This document shows positions 1 to 8,887 of a stretch of DNA of 64,000 nt, in pieces. Source of the stretch: Colias croceus (lineage: Eukaryota; Arthropoda; Insecta; Lepidoptera; Pieridae); NCBI RefSeq assembly GCF_905220415.1, contig NC_059546.1, positions 9,796,001 to 9,860,000 of the forward strand. The letters run 5' to 3'. Positions within the stretch are counted from its first letter, which is position 1, and each line of letters opens with the position of its first letter. The translations under genes and the position numbers were made by a program. Under the pieces are notes generated by a model, which did no database searches, was not told the DNA's origin, and saw only the letters and a list, made by a program, of their open reading frames with translations.

Positions 1-67
1 GAAACCAGCGATTCGTAGAAATGCAATGGAAGAGGTCTTATTTGATGAGCTACTCTTGGCCTTTCTA
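1..67 (+). other. Possible coding fragment at the left window edge
   Basis: Frame 2 of the + strand is open from the edge and reads KPAIRRNAMEEVLFDELLLAFL, then meets a GTAAGT hexamer at 68-73 that would be a good splice donor. The complementary strand is also open (QDFVELTRKAKSSSSNKTSSIAFLRIAGF), so the coding strand is not settled. No family is recognised. It may be the end of an exon whose gene lies to the left, or chance. Confidence 0.18.
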
Positions 68-228
68 GTAAGTTCGACGAAGTCCTGGAATCTAGCTAAA
101 CATCGAAACACACAACAAAAAATATATTTTAAAAATTTAAGCTGAAATACTGTATTGAAAAACATTATTTCAAGTACAATGCTCATTAATTACTTTACTC
201 AATATACACAGAACGAAAACAAATACTC

Positions 229-426
229 TATAAATTTATAAAGAATAGAAAAAATTCGATCACGAGGCGGGACTCGAACCCGCATCCTTCGCGCCATTCC
301 GGGGCGGATGCCTAACCAACTCAGCCACTCGTGACCCGCCCGAGCGATTTATAAAGCAAGCGAATTTACAAAGCGAGCGAGCTGATTTATAAAGCATTTG
401 AATGCCATAAAAACCAAAAAAAACAT
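229..426 (+). mobile_element. Retroposed element carrying an antisense tRNA-like sequence, copy 1 (fullest)
   Basis: The 198-base unit is bounded by an 8-base direct repeat AAATACTC (221-228 and 427-434). It ends with AATGCCATAAAAACCAAAAA, an A-rich 3'-tail-like sequence, which sets the + orientation. The 5' part is TATAAATTTATAAAGAATAG, followed by a tRNA-like sequence on the opposite strand and then short repeats around AAAGCGAGCGAG. Two further copies (13601-13644 and 19895-20050) share the same 3' end and have their own duplications. The antisense tRNA position differs from that of a normal tRNA-derived SINE. Confidence 0.7.
260..334 (-). tRNA. tRNA-like sequence inside a retroposed repeat (probably a pseudogene)
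   Basis: On the - strand a perfect 7-base acceptor stem forms (TCACGAG with CTCGTGA). The internal promoter boxes are perfect: A box TGGCTGAGTTGG and B box GGTTCGAGTCC. The T arm is GCGGG-TTCGAGT-CCCGC. The anticodon arm is poor: only CGCC/GGCG pairs around loop CCGGAAT, which would give anticodon GGA (serine) but lacks U33, and there is no long serine variable arm. It lies inside a repeat with target duplications, so I read it as a retroposed tRNA-like module rather than a working gene, although polymerase III promotion is possible. Confidence 0.5.
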
Positions 427-434
427 AAATACTC

Positions 435-1405
435 CATGTGCAAATAAAATTCCAAATATTTGTACATATTCCAAAATGTTGTGTCCTGTAAAATACAATA
501 TTGCAAAGTGACACGACATATTATGAACAAAGATAAAATTATAGAACGCATGCTAACAACGCAATCGGATTATAAAACCCATTTCAAAATACCGTCAACT
601 GCCTAAATTAGGTTATGGACGAAAGCTCGGTGAATTTTTCCCCTTTTCATAACATTTACAGCATACGACACGATAAACTGTCGTCACGTTTTGATTAGGT
701 TTAATTATTGATCAATTATTACTCTATATTAGGCTTGGCGTGGGTGCAATTAGTTTGCGTAAGCCATGTTAGTTATTAATTAGTTTTACTTCGAAATGTC
801 TGTAATGTAAAGTTAACTATAAAGTTTTTGCAGGAATTGTCTAGATAATGTATCTAACGTAAAAAATCGAAGTAGCAAAATTTTTTTCCAGCCTTTGATA
901 AAAAACGAATACTATCTTCTATATTGCCTTGCTTATCAAACGTTATTCATACAAACTGATCTATATTCGCGTTAAGTTTTTCATTTTGACTTCCACACAT
1001 TTTATGGGCGTCGTCACACGTTACGATATCTTGAGTGTAAAAATCGTGACCCTCACGTACACCATAAAAGTATTTCATTAGGCGCGCCTGTCACTCCAAC
1101 CCTGATTTACCTACTTCTAACGTGGAAGCACGCACGTATGTATTCACTTAAAGAATTTATTAATTTGACAGCACTTTGGGATTTATTTTTGCCACAATAT
1201 GTATATATGGAAGATATATTTTTATATGGATATGACGTATGCGAAAGGTTTTTGGGAAAGTTTGTTAGTGAATAAAAAGCGCCCGTGAACGTATCCTGAA
1301 TTATACAGTAAATTTGATAATAATGAAGACCAAGACGATATATTTAGTATCTATACAGCAAAACGATGACTTTTCACCAAGTTGATGCGTCACAATTTAT
1401 ATAAA
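435..1405. other. AT-rich non-coding stretch, nothing recognised
   Basis: No open frame with coding character, tRNA fold or known repeat was found here. Confidence 0.6.
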
Positions 1406-1490
1406 ATAACTCAGGCCCCGGAATCACAGACACAATAGAAAATCTATTGTGTCGTGTACCGATCGGGCCGCTCGGGGCTCAATGGGTTAA
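1406..1490 (-). repeat. 85-base hairpin repeat, copy 1
   Basis: This is the inverted copy of the units at 31807-31891 and 39385-39468. On the - strand it begins TTAACCCATTGAGCCCC and ends GAGTTAT. The core is a palindrome, CACAATAGATTTTCTATTGTG. The outer GAGCCCC and GGGGCCTGAG also pair imperfectly, so the whole unit can fold. The TTAACCC end resembles a piggyBac terminus; the other end is TTAT in all three copies. Confidence 0.75.
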
Positions 1491-2184
1491 GAATATTATT
1501 ATAATAATATAAACGCTACTCTGATTTTTATTTAAGGCCGTGTACGCGGTCCGTGCGCTGTTTGGCTCAAATATGTGATTTTTCAAACCAGATTGTCCAT
1601 CAACCACTTATCTTACAAACATATGAATTACTAATAATTTTAGGAAATTTTATTGTCTTTATAGTTAGTTAAGAGTTTTTTTCAATTAATACAGTATTTG
1701 TGAATAGCATCAAGATAACTGAGCCGATGATTACTTGATTTCACTTTTAGTGTCAATTTCGAAGCTAAAAATATCTGAAATTGCTGACAGATCTAACACA
1801 CATTTTTTTTAACTAACTGAAAAAATCCTTATTAAAATAGTTAGTTAAAAGATTTTTTTATTTTGGACTCCTAACTTACGAAATTAAAATCCGAACAATG
1901 TGAAATTTTTTAGAAATTATAGTCGACAAAATGATTATTTTCACCAAGATATTTGACTTAGTTGAATATAATTTATATACATTGCAATAAAAGAACGTAT
2001 TACTTATAAGATAAAATTTAAAAAATCAACTAAGGTACCTCTATTATTTTTCTACAATTTTTTTTAAAGTACTATAACACTGCGCGCGACTCGATTAAAA
2101 TCAGTCGGCAGCGAGCCTTTCCTGAGAGAGGACATGTTGCTCGGCGCTCTCCTGTGGACCTATGCTGTTCATAGTAAAAGGATA
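1491..2184. other. AT-rich non-coding stretch
   Basis: It begins with a short AT palindrome (AATATTATTATAATAATAT). Nothing else is recognised. Confidence 0.5.
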
Positions 2185-2232
2185 GCGCAAGCCGCGATCT
2201 ATCGTAATAGATCGCGGAGATTTTGACTTGCG
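2185..2232. repeat. GC-rich hairpin
   Basis: CCGCGATCTAT (2192-2202) and ATAGATCGCGG (2207-2217) pair perfectly around a 4-base loop. An outer CGCAAG/CTTGCG pair encloses them. It stands out in AT-rich DNA; its nature is unknown. Confidence 0.6.
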
Positions 2233-2296
2233 TTAAATTGAATAAGCCCTCTTAACACATTTTTTCTATTTCCACAGGAGTCAGCAATAATGATTA

Positions 2297-2488
2297 ACTA
2301 GCTGTGCTCCGCGGTTTCACCCGCATTGCACCGCTTTTGTTGGCCTAAGGGTGACGATATATAGCCCATAACCTTCCTCGATAAATGGGCTATCTAACAC
2401 CGAATGAATTTTTCAAATCGGACCAGTCGTTTCTGAGATGCGTTCAAGCAAATAAACAAACTCTTCAGCTTTATAATATTAGTTTAGA
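2297..2488 (-). repeat. Family D short dispersed repeat
   Basis: Runs from ACTAGCTGTGCTCCGCGG to CTTCAGCTTTATAATATTAG. It contains the D body (TAACACCGAATGAA, AAATCGGACCAGT). Non-coding. Confidence 0.8.
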
Positions 2489-3014
2489 TTAAGAGCTAAC
2501 AAACTTACAAAGCTATATTCTAATTAATATTATTATAAGCATGTCGTATGCAGTAAATACATGATAAGTAATTACGCGGCATTCATAAAGGACTTAAAGG
2601 TGTACTTCATGCTTACGAACACTTAAATATAATATTTTGTCTGTTTATGATTTGTCTCTGACAATCTAATTACCTGTATTTATATTATTTACTTTGAAAT
2701 ATATTATATTTCCCCAGACTGTATAGGTATAATTGAATATACCTTCCTGGTTGATATACTCTGTGTAAGTATATTGAGACAAAGGTTAAAATAAATGCAA
2801 AAATTCTGTAATTGATTCTATAATATAATAATCTATGTATCTAATTGTTTTTTTTCTGTACTGTAAAATAGATTTATAAGAGCAATTTATGTTCAATATT
2901 ATTATCAACCATGCAGCAAAATTACATTTAAAATTTTAACGGGTTTTAAACGCGATTTATTCATTATATTATAAAATTACATGTTACGTCTTGCAATGTT
3001 CTACGTTGCACACA
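2489..3014. other. AT-rich non-coding stretch
   Basis: Nothing recognised. Confidence 0.5.
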
Positions 3015-3384
3015 TTATACTCCTTCGTCTTGAGATAATCGCGTGAGCATACCTTTATTCAATACGAAACATTTGTATAGAAAATTAATGTGAATCAATA
3101 ATTTTTCAGATCTTGGTACTTCGTACTTCTTCACATACAGAGCATGGTAAAACGGAAAAATCCGTATGTCTTTTATATAGTCCCGGATGACTTCTACAGT
3201 CCTCACAAAAGGGGTCAAGGACCTCGCTGAAAGCGGCGTTGAGCTTAGTCAGTAGTCCGTCATAATCCACAGGCCCTTTCTCGGTGTCATAATATGTGTT
3301 AAATTGAAAAAAAAAAAAACTTTCATATATGAAAACACTATTCCATAGTGGAAATAAACCAGCCAGTACTATAATAGGTGTCAA
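3015..3384 (-). pseudogene. Frame-broken coding-like segment of unknown family
   Basis: Two overlapping frames on the - strand look like one broken coding stretch. The upstream frame (3384 to 3106) carries GPVDYDGLLTKLNAAFSEV followed by LDPF. The downstream frame (to 3015) carries TVEVIRDYIKDIRIFPFYHA and then KKYEVPRSEKLL. They would join near 3200-3220 by a one-base shift. The middle is clearly richer in G+C than the surroundings, as real exons often are. AAAG followed by GTATGC near 3047-3050 could be a splice donor. I do not recognise the family. It could be a decayed gene, a real exon using another frame, or chance. Confidence 0.3.
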
Positions 3385-3764
3385 AGATATAATAAGTAGG
3401 CCAAAAGCTCTCCGGGAGTGGCACGAAATGTGGCTAATTCTATGATATATAAAAAAGATAGATACGTTACCCGCTCTCTATTTTGGCAAGAAAAAACTCA
3501 GCTAAGTGCCCGAGTTTCACTTAGTCACGCACCATTCAGCGTCGTGGCTGGACGTTCTTTTTATATTTTAATCAGCAGTTGTTATTACGAAGTACATGAG
3601 TGAGACATGTATTATGTCTCGTGCGTGAGAGTGAAAGAGAGAACAACTGTATTGGTGATAATGCGTTAGTAAGTAGGTATGTATTAATTACGCTGTTTTT
3701 TAGTGCAATGATGTTGGCGTATGCCGCGTCTACTAGGGCTAATTGGCCAAAATTGATTTCGGTG

Positions 3765-3885
3765 ACTTTGTCTCCGCAACTATTTTGTCTCTCCCATCAA
3801 TGGTATGGGGAGTTGCGTCGCTACGTGCGTGCACTTTCATACTAGCCCATGGGTGGGAGAGAAAAAATAGTTGCGGAGACAAAGT
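3765..3885. repeat. Hairpin MITE-like element
   Basis: The left arm (3765-3797) and right arm (about 3852-3885) are near-perfect inverted repeats: TTTGTCTCCGCAACTATTTT at the left recurs inverted at the right, continued by TCTCTCCCA. The spacer is about 54 bases. No clear target duplication is seen and nothing is encoded. Confidence 0.7.
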
Positions 3886-3961
3886 TGCTCGTGCGCGCTA
3901 GCTCAAATTGAAAATCGAATGTTGTGCAGTTGATAACCTTACACCTTTTTCCTTATAAAAG

Positions 3962-4176
3962 CACTAGCTGTGCCTGTGGTTACTCGCATTGCTCTGCTCC
4001 TGTTGGTCTTAGGATGATGCTTTATAGCCTATAACCTTTCTCGATAATTGGTCTATCTAACACCGAAATAACTTTTCAAATCGGATCAGTAGTTCCTGAG
4101 ATTAGAGTGTTCAAACAAACAAACTCTTCAGCTTTATAATACTTATTATTAGCATTAGCATTAGTATTAGTATAGA
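3962..4176 (-). repeat. Family D short dispersed repeat
   Basis: Begins ACTAGCTGTGCCTGTGG and ends CTTCAGCTTTATAATACTTA. A small run of TTAGCA/TTAGTA repeats (about 4146-4172) follows the head. Confidence 0.75.
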
Positions 4177-5509
4177 TTGTATACAGTAGTACATCTATCT
4201 AAAAATAATGCACAAGAAGTAATAACAAAAGTAACTAAAAGATTTGTGAATCGAAAAGCAAGGAAACGCCAGCTGGTAAAACTAAGTCTATAACGCGTAA
4301 AGGCCATAAAAACAAAACCCAATTGGATTCAAAGTTTCCAACTCCGTGTGGAGAACATAAAAACGATACGTGTTTGGAGTTTTCTTAATGAAATAATGGA
4401 TATCCTCTATTATTTGTTTTTCATGAGCCCTCTTCACAATGGGCAGCGTTGGCCCAACAAATGATGGTAAATGTAAAATGTTTGCCGCCATTACGGCGAT
4501 TATTATCTACAATGACCAATCATAGACATAGGTCCTCTACAGTATCGCGATTGCCTGTACTCGCCCAACACTATCTATTGTGAAGAGGGCCCATAATTAA
4601 GATAGATTCCAGCATTTGTATGGAAACAGCAAATGAGATAACGTCAGATGCGATTTGTTCTTTAGCTAAACGCACTGTATTTTAAGGCACGTGTTAATTT
4701 AAAATGGATGTCGTATTACTTCGTTGTTGTTTGCTAAAACAATAATGTATTTCTTCTTTTAATATGGTAGATCTATTGTTCTATTGATATAGGGACATAT
4801 TGTATAATGACCTAGATAAGTTAATAAGAATTTATTCTAGTGTACATTTCTTATCTCCTTATACTGTACGTACGTAAGTATCCGTCATTATATCCGTACG
4901 TAAAGAATTGTGTAATCGTAAATAAAGCAACTTAAATATAAAATAACCATCTAAACATAAATAAATATTTCTTTGAAGTTCTCTATATTACTGAAAGCTT
5001 AATGAAAACATATTTTTAGAAACATAAAAGGTTCAATAATAAAATAATAATTTAAAAACAATGATGTAAAGTGCTAGCCTTGAAGTAAATTATTATCCAT
5101 TTAATTCGAAATGTCCACACCCAAATTGCGTGTTCAGTAAAAATAATGTATGGTCAAAGTGAAAAGCTGAAGCTGTTATTATTTTATAAGTATAAAGCAT
5201 ATTATTCATAATGAACATTTTTTGAGCAACAGTTGTTCAACAATGTTGCTGAAAATTATTTTGACGTTGTTGCTCCTCGGACGAAAACTTTTCAACATGC
5301 GTTATCTGCATCACACTGCGCGTTTCTGAGTAGCTCAAACAACACGTTTTTTTTCAACATTGTTGGTAAAAAATATTTACCATGGCTGAGTTTTATGATT
5401 TCAGTCCTCAATCACCACAAAGACACGTACCATCTGCCCGTGACCACACTCGCTTTTCGAAACGTCGGAATAAATTAAATTACGAAGAAATTATAATGTT
5501 TTACTTACC
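4177..5509. other. AT-rich non-coding stretch
   Basis: Nothing firm is recognised. Around 5230-5380 the motif CAACAATGTTG occurs twice in near-inverted form (TTCAACAATGTTGCTG and TTTCAACATTGTTGG), possibly an old hairpin element. Confidence 0.45.
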
Positions 5510-5518
5510 GAATAAATC

Positions 5519-5587
5519 CACTCTTTGCCCGTCGTACGGTTCTGTTGTCCGGTCAACCGGACTATGGGAAAAAAATATTTTCCGTAG
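5519..5587 (+). repeat. Left terminal inverted repeat of the MULE
   Basis: CACTCTTTGCCCGTCGTACGG, the self-complementary GTCCGGTCAACCGGAC, then ATATTTTCCGTAGT. It matches 6816-6885 in inverted orientation with a few mismatches. Confidence 0.9.
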
Positions 5588-5758
5588 TTTTGCAACGACA
5601 ACATGATAAACCCAGTGTGACCATTCTGAAAAATAATATTTTACATGGTCCGGTTGCCTTTTTATATAACTATAGGAATACAGTCAAAGGAGATTTAAAA
5701 TAACAATGGAAAGTTACATGGTACGGAAATTGCGTTTATAAGTATTACCTACTAATTA

Positions 5759-6460
5759 TTATCTTTTATTTGCTAGCTTCTCCAAAGCATAGCCTAAATC
5801 AATTTCTTCGTTTAAAAGTTGCAATTGAATATGCCTTATTGTATCGTCTTTTAGTATATCTTCCCTTTTGCGTTTAATATAAACATTTTGTTTATTGCAT
5901 TTTGTAATTCTGATTTGTGTTTGCTTATCCATTTTCTCTAAATAATTTAGAAGCCGTAATATGTTGACATAGTTTTTATTGATTGCTCGATTTAATTTGG
6001 AATTCCATCCCACCACGCTGTCATTGGTGCCGTGTCGTTGTCCAAAAACAGAGATAAATTGGTAATATTTACTGTTAATCCACATTTTATCAAAATATTT
6101 AAAAAACTTGGCCATGTTCGAGAGAGCTTCTGATTTAATGTGTCGCCATGCATCTAAAATAGTTTCACATGGCAAAAGTGGTAATCTAGCACACAGTGTT
6201 ATAATACGTCTCTCCACTCCTGATTTTGTAAAGCCCCATACCCATAGCCCCAATCCTTTGCATTTCAGTTTTTTATAAGAGCTACATTTCCACAGTAACG
6301 AGCCATCTTTGAAACTACAATTTTTGTAATACTGATGCCCATCAAATAGCAGCACTGTCCCACCTTTCCTTGAAATGTATTGTAAACGTTGAGACATAAT
6401 ATTAAAGCCGTATAGATAGATAGCAACCAACATATGAAACAGTAAGGGCATTACTATCAT
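5759..6460 (-). pseudogene. FLYWCH / MULE transposase, catalytic core missing
   Basis: The open frame is 233 residues. Residues about 27-69 match a FLYWCH zinc finger (SRKGGTVLLFDGHQYY, then LWKCSSYKKLKCKG), a DNA-binding domain common in Mutator-like transposases. Residues about 92-190 match the region after the MULE catalytic domain (RLPLLPCETILDAW, then SVFGQRHGTNDSVVGWNSKL). The DDE core that should lie between them is absent; the junction is near residues 70-91. The likely start is Met22 (codon 6395-6397), just before the FLYWCH domain, rather than Met1. The frame has no internal stop, so a short DNA-binding product is conceivable, but cleavage activity is not. It lies within MULE terminal repeats. 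The family assignment is from recognised motifs. Confidence 0.85.
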
Positions 6461-6518
6461 TGTTCAGGAAAACAACTGTCAGAATAAAAAATATTTATTT
6501 ATTATTTACAATATATTA

Positions 6519-6712
6519 GTGCTGATTTACACAGGGTCAGTAACTGACTACAAATTCGAGGCAAATCAGTGCTGACCCGAAAAAAAACCCTGTGTACAAA
6601 GATTTGAAGTCAGTACAGAGGCTTGAAGTCTATGTAAACAGTTAAAGTCAGTCGCGGCGCCGAATTTCGGCGCCGCGACTGACTTGTCTACTGACCCTGT
6701 GTAAATCAGCAC
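6519..6712. mobile_element. Harbinger-type MITE nested in the MULE
   Basis: The 194-base element has terminal inverted repeats starting GTGCTGATTTACACAGGGTC at both ends. A TTA duplication flanks it (6516-6518 and 6713-6715), as expected of PIF/Harbinger (TWA). The right half contains a second palindrome, GTCAGTCGCGGCGCCGAA facing TTCGGCGCCGCGACTGAC. It codes for nothing. Confidence 0.85.
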
Positions 6713-6815
6713 TTAAACAAAAAGGTCAAACTGATAAAAAGTTTAAACTTGATCTTCCGTAGTCCGGTCAACCGGACTATGGAAAAAAATATTTTATCCG
6801 TAGTCCGGCCAACTG

Positions 6816-6885
6816 TACTACGGAAAATATTTTTTTTCCGTGGTCCGGTTGACCGGACAACAGAACCGTACGACGGGCAAAGAGG
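6816..6885 (-). repeat. Right terminal inverted repeat of the MULE
   Basis: Inverted partner of 5519-5587. It ends CCGTACGACGGGCAAAGAGG directly before the GAATAAATC duplication. Confidence 0.9.
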
Positions 6886-6894
6886 GAATAAATC

Positions 6895-7724
6895 TTCATC
6901 AAATCTTGAAAAAAATAATTGTTTATATAATCAATGATTTGGCACCTACAGTGGTCAATTTCTGTAAATTTAAATTCAATAGGACAATTTGTGTAGGTAT
7001 GATGTATTTTCTTGGGAAAACAAAACATGAAAATATAATACGGTAGGTACCTATTCATATAAAAGTTAAAACTTATGGGCTCCTTTCCTTTCTCTTATAC
7101 TTTGTTCCAGGTTGAAATTGTTTGATTAAATATTGTCATTACGGGTAACCACAAATACAAATATTTTATTGTATTTTAATTGTTGAAGGTTTTTTAGCAA
7201 TCTTTATGAAAAAGAAATAAAATTCATTACGAAAACTGTTACCAATACTTAAATATATTGTCTCCGTTTGGACTATGGGGTACAAAATTCACACTTATCT
7301 TTCTTATCGAAGATAGCAAAAATCATGACCACTTGATGTAAAGTGGTGACGCCGTACGGAGTCTCTAAGAATAAATCAAGTCTACTCATAAGGTGCAATT
7401 CACTCGATTTTGCAAAGTGGGTACGTATGATATTTCGCAGGAAATAGAGATACATATTTCCTTAGAACTATTACTAGGAAAACATTCCACTCTGGCAGTT
7501 CATACTATAAAAGATAATATAGGTACGTCGATACATACGTCAAGAAAATGAGACAGTATAGACATGTTTATCAGTGATCGATTTTTATAAATATTATTCA
7601 GTAGATAACACGATTTAGACATCCTTAATATAATGTATTTTATCATTAATGAATCTCTTATTTTCCATCGTATAATTTTCTTATTCTTTACCATACGGTA
7701 CATGGTGGGTACATGTGTAGCATA
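6895..7724. other. AT-rich non-coding stretch
   Basis: Nothing recognised. Confidence 0.5.
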
Positions 7725-7910
7725 AAGGTGCTTTCCACCAATAATGTGCGAGAGTGTAGTGAGGAATGTGTTTGTAAATAACCAATAGTATCGCTTCAAA
7801 TGCTAAACGCTTCAAACTTCAAACTAAATGAAACGATACGATTGGTTCCTTACAAACACATTCCTTGATACACATCCTGGCACATTATTATTGGTGGAAA
7901 AGCATCCTGG
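7725..7910. mobile_element. MITE with long inverted repeats
   Basis: The arms are about 65-70 bases each. The left reads GGTGCTTTCCACCAATAATG then GAGGAATGTGTTTGTAA. The right is its inverted copy with small indels. TA lies just outside both ends, which would suit a Tc1/mariner-type MITE, but the exact boundary is uncertain. No coding capacity. Confidence 0.75.
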
Positions 7911-8254
7911 TAGGGGTTTGTCATTATTACCTGAATGTCATTGACATTGATTGATCTCTGAATATTGAACCTTTCATTCATGAATCAATTCTCAAAGCCA
8001 TAAAGCAGTTAAATATTTATTGGATCGGATGAAAGTTGAAGGATTATCCTCAATAAAAAATAAGCTGTAACGGTTTAACGCATTCCGATCTGTGAACTGT
8101 GTTTTTTATAGGATTTCATTGAGTGGAACTAGTCCAAATGTTTATTCTATCCTGCTAATAAGTACCTACTATAAATACGAAAGCTTGAAAGGATCGTCAT
8201 TGCATGGCTATTTGGTACTCTTCCGTGGAAGAATATTGAACGTATGTCTTTGAA

Positions 8255-8460
8255 ACTTGACAGCGTTTTCAAAGAAAAACCCGCACTGTTCCCGTTCCCG
8301 TGTAATTTCCGGTATAAAACCTATCCTATGTGTTACTCCAGGTTACCCTCTATATGTGTGCTTAATTTCATTGTAATCGGTTCAGTAGTATTTGAAAGAG
8401 TAACAGACGTACCACATACAAACTTCCCTACAAACTTTGCATTTATTATATTATATATAG
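8255..8460 (-). repeat. Family A short dispersed repeat
   Basis: Contains AAACCCGCACTGTTCCCG, CCTATCCTATGTGTTACTCC and GGTTCAGTAGTATTTGAAAG. The GC-rich tail is lost at the left; the head is degraded. Confidence 0.7.
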
Positions 8461-8716
8461 TACCTAATAGGATGAGGCTTGGATGAGGATAATAATTCAC
8501 AACATATAAAGATTAGCTTTTGGTACGAGTGAAATCGCGGGCTCATCAGTATCATCAGAACATTTCAAAAAAATTAACCATATAGGAAAACTATTAGGTA
8601 TTTTAAGTGTCTACAGACAAAGAGAAGCTTTCACTCTTGTCATTAAATCATAACACACATAGTTATACTACAGATATTATTTATAATTCAATGAATTAAT
8701 TTAATTATATAATATA

Positions 8717-8887
8717 ACTAGCGGTCCGCCCCGGCTTCGCCTGTGGTACATGTTTACGTTTTCTCTACATAAAAACCATCCTCGTACTTCAAGGAATATA
8801 ATAAAAAAAGAATTATCGAAATCGATTCAGCCGTTCTCGAGTTATGCGCTTACCAACAAATTTTGCGATTCATTTTTATATTATAGA
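8717..8887 (-). repeat. Family B short dispersed repeat
   Basis: Begins ACTAGCGGTCCGCCCCGGC. The body has CCATCCTCGTACTTCAAGG and GATTCAGCCGTTCTCGAG. Confidence 0.8.

Larger units (their letters stand above)
5519..6885 (-). mobile_element. Mutator-like (MULE) transposon, internally deleted
   Basis: The element is 1367 bases and flanked by a perfect 9-base duplication GAATAAATC (5510-5518 and 6886-6894), the length typical of the Mutator superfamily. The terminal inverted repeats begin CACTCTTTGCCCGTCG at the left and CCTCTTTGCCCGTCG inverted at the right, and continue about 70 bases through GTCCGGTCAACCGGAC. A further subterminal copy lies at 6756-6806. The single gene (5759-6460, - strand) has FLYWCH and MULE C-terminal parts but no catalytic core. 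A second, nested element occupies 6519-6712. This is a non-autonomous deletion derivative. Confidence 0.9.

Noticed and set aside
260..514. 84-codon frame on the - strand
   Set aside because: It runs through the tRNA-containing retroposon and non-coding flank; the peptide is that of a tRNA read as protein.
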